NCBI GenBank assembly: GCA_045600905.1
Contig: JAZRYT010000110.1
Coordinates: forward strand, 1-5,946
Source: F23-D06 sp045600905
Lineage (GTDB): Bacteria; Bacteroidota; Bacteroidia; Bacteroidales; WCHB1-69
Length of the DNA stretch: 5,946 nt
Reading direction: 5' to 3'
Shown: positions 5,353 through 5,946 of the stretch, piece after piece
Position numbering within the stretch: position 1 is the first letter of the stretch
Layout of the letters: every line of letters begins with the position of its first letter
The notes under the pieces: generated by a model
What the model was told of the DNA's origin: nothing
Database searches by the model: none
The model's input: the letters and a program-made list of their open reading frames with translations, nothing else
Position numbers and translations under genes: made by a program

Positions 5353-5856
5353 GTGACGGAGTTTGAGAAGATATATCGCACATATTTCAGCGATGTGTTT
5401 TTATATATCCGACGCCTTTCCAATGACGAACATATAGCCGAAGAAATCACAAGCGAAACCTTTTTCAAAGCGATGCGCTCCCTCAGTAGCTTTCGCGGTG
5501 ACTGCGATCTTCGGGTATGGCTGTGCCAAATCGCAAAAAACACTTATTATTCCTATCTGAAAAGCGCCGGGCGAACAGACAGCATTGAAAGTGCTGATCT
5601 TTTGAATACCCCTGAGCAGGGTAAATCCATAGAGGACAACCTTATTCAACAAGAAGAATCCATGCAGATACGAAAAATACTGCATGATCTGCCGGAGCCA
5701 TACAAGGAAGTTTTTATGTGGAGGGTATTTGCAGAAATGAGCTTTAAGCAAATTGCGCAGATATTCGGGAAAACGGAGAATTGGGCTTGCGTCACCTATC
5801 ACCGAGCCCGAAAAATGATTCAAGAAAAATCGGAGGTCGGAAGAAATGAAAAATGA
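5353..5856 (+). CDS. ECF-family RNA polymerase sigma factor (second system)
   Basis: The product has 167 residues when started at GTG 5353, which lies 6 bases after a strong GGAGGT (5341-5346). The longer frame from a TTG at 5293 would read through the promoter motif and is rejected. Region 2 covers about residues 5-71 (FEKIYRTYFSDVFLYIRRLS, AEEITSETFFKAMRSLSSFRG, VWLCQIAKNTYYSYLK). Region 4 covers about 103-155 (LPEPYKEVFMWRVFAEMSFKQIAQIFGK then WACVTYHRARKMI), with a typical recognition helix-turn-helix. It resembles the SigM/SigW-like group often paired with zinc-type anti-sigma factors and envelope stress (family knowledge). The anti-sigma gene starts inside its last codons, so the two are translationally coupled. 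It shows little similarity to the sigma at 4257-4793 beyond the shared fold, so this is a separate system and not a recent duplicate. Confidence 0.92.
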   Translation: MTEFEKIYRTYFSDVFLYIRRLSNDEHIAEEITSETFFKAMRSLSSFRGDCDLRVWLCQIAKNTYYSYLKSAGRTDSIESADLLNTPEQGKSIEDNLIQQEESMQIRKILHDLPEPYKEVFMWRVFAEMSFKQIAQIFGKTENWACVTYHRARKMIQEKSEVGRNEK

Positions 5857-5946
5857 ATGTAACATCATCAGAGACCTGCTTCCGCTCTATGTGGAAAATA
5901 TGGTTAGTCCTGATACCGTTGAGTTTGTAGAAGCGCATTTGAAAAA
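5846..5946 (+). CDS. zf-HC2 anti-sigma factor, N-terminal part (cut by window edge)
   Basis: Only the first 33 codons are present. They read MKNECNIIRDLLPLYVENM, then VSPDTVEFVEAHLK, the standard opening of zf-HC2 (ZAS) anti-sigma factors. Cys5 and His31 fit the first two zinc ligands; the expected CxxC pair would lie just past the edge. The domain normally clamps the cognate ECF sigma factor in the cytoplasm, and a membrane segment with a sensor region usually follows. The ATG at 5846 overlaps the sigma gene by 11 bases, and GGAGG (5832-5836) lies 9 bases upstream, which supports both the start and the pairing. Confidence 0.85.
   Translation, partial: MKNECNIIRDLLPLYVENMVSPDTVEFVEAHLK

Noticed and set aside
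5401..5868. 155-codon minus-strand open frame opposite the second sigma gene
   Set aside because: It is antisense to a well-supported ECF sigma gene, has no recognisable domain and has no ribosome binding site that I can see.
1..5946. CRISPR arrays, tRNA or rRNA genes, transposase or recombinase genes
   Set aside because: I found no regular spacer-repeat array, no cloverleaf or rRNA signature, and no protein with transposase or recombinase features. Any mobility is inferred only from the repeats.

Overview
The window reads as a chromosomal regulatory or accessory region of a Gram-positive anaerobe of the Clostridia (Bacillota). The grounds are strong AGGAGG-type ribosome binding sites, AT-leaning non-coding DNA, two ECF sigma factors, a DUF4367-type membrane protein, and a BlaR1/MecR1-like (peptidase M56) C-terminal sensor with the 'LNYKKPAFW...TNPK' signature common in clostridia. 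This rests on family recognition alone; no search was run.

Minus strand, in reading order from about 5031 down to 191. The genes are a 74-aa Xre-type HTH regulator, an ECF sigma factor, a Cys-free single-pass DUF4367 protein that is the likely anti-sigma factor and overlaps the sigma gene by 4 bases, an orphan C-terminal half of an M56/BlaR1-like sensor with its own ribosome binding site, and a membrane-anchored protein of unknown function. The first four are spaced like an operon. After a roughly 500-base stretch without a convincing gene comes a secreted protein of unknown function, followed by a hairpin terminator near the left edge.

Plus strand, from about 5304 to the right edge. A second ECF sigma factor starts at a GTG and is preceded by a promoter-like motif of the ECF type. 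It overlaps the start of a zf-HC2 (zinc-binding) anti-sigma factor that runs off the window. The two sigma systems are therefore divergent and use different types of anti-sigma partner.

Non-coding structure. An 11-bp perfect inverted repeat lies between the HTH promoter and its start codon and looks like an operator. A roughly 48-base dispersed repeat occurs twice in opposite, outward-pointing orientation, on either side of the whole minus-strand regulatory cluster (1194-1242 and 5121-5168). A second, roughly 95-base repeat occurs twice in direct orientation (98-196 and 996-1089) around the secreted-protein gene, with the stop codon of that gene falling inside one copy. Together these suggest that the left part arose by duplication and decay and that the regulatory cluster may have moved as a unit.

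Working model (inference): the HTH protein controls its own cluster. The sigma factor is held at the membrane by the DUF4367 protein, and the downstream anchored proteins are extracytoplasmic sensing or effector parts. The orphan M56 domain is the most unusual component, because it has been cut away from the protease that normally transmits its signal.
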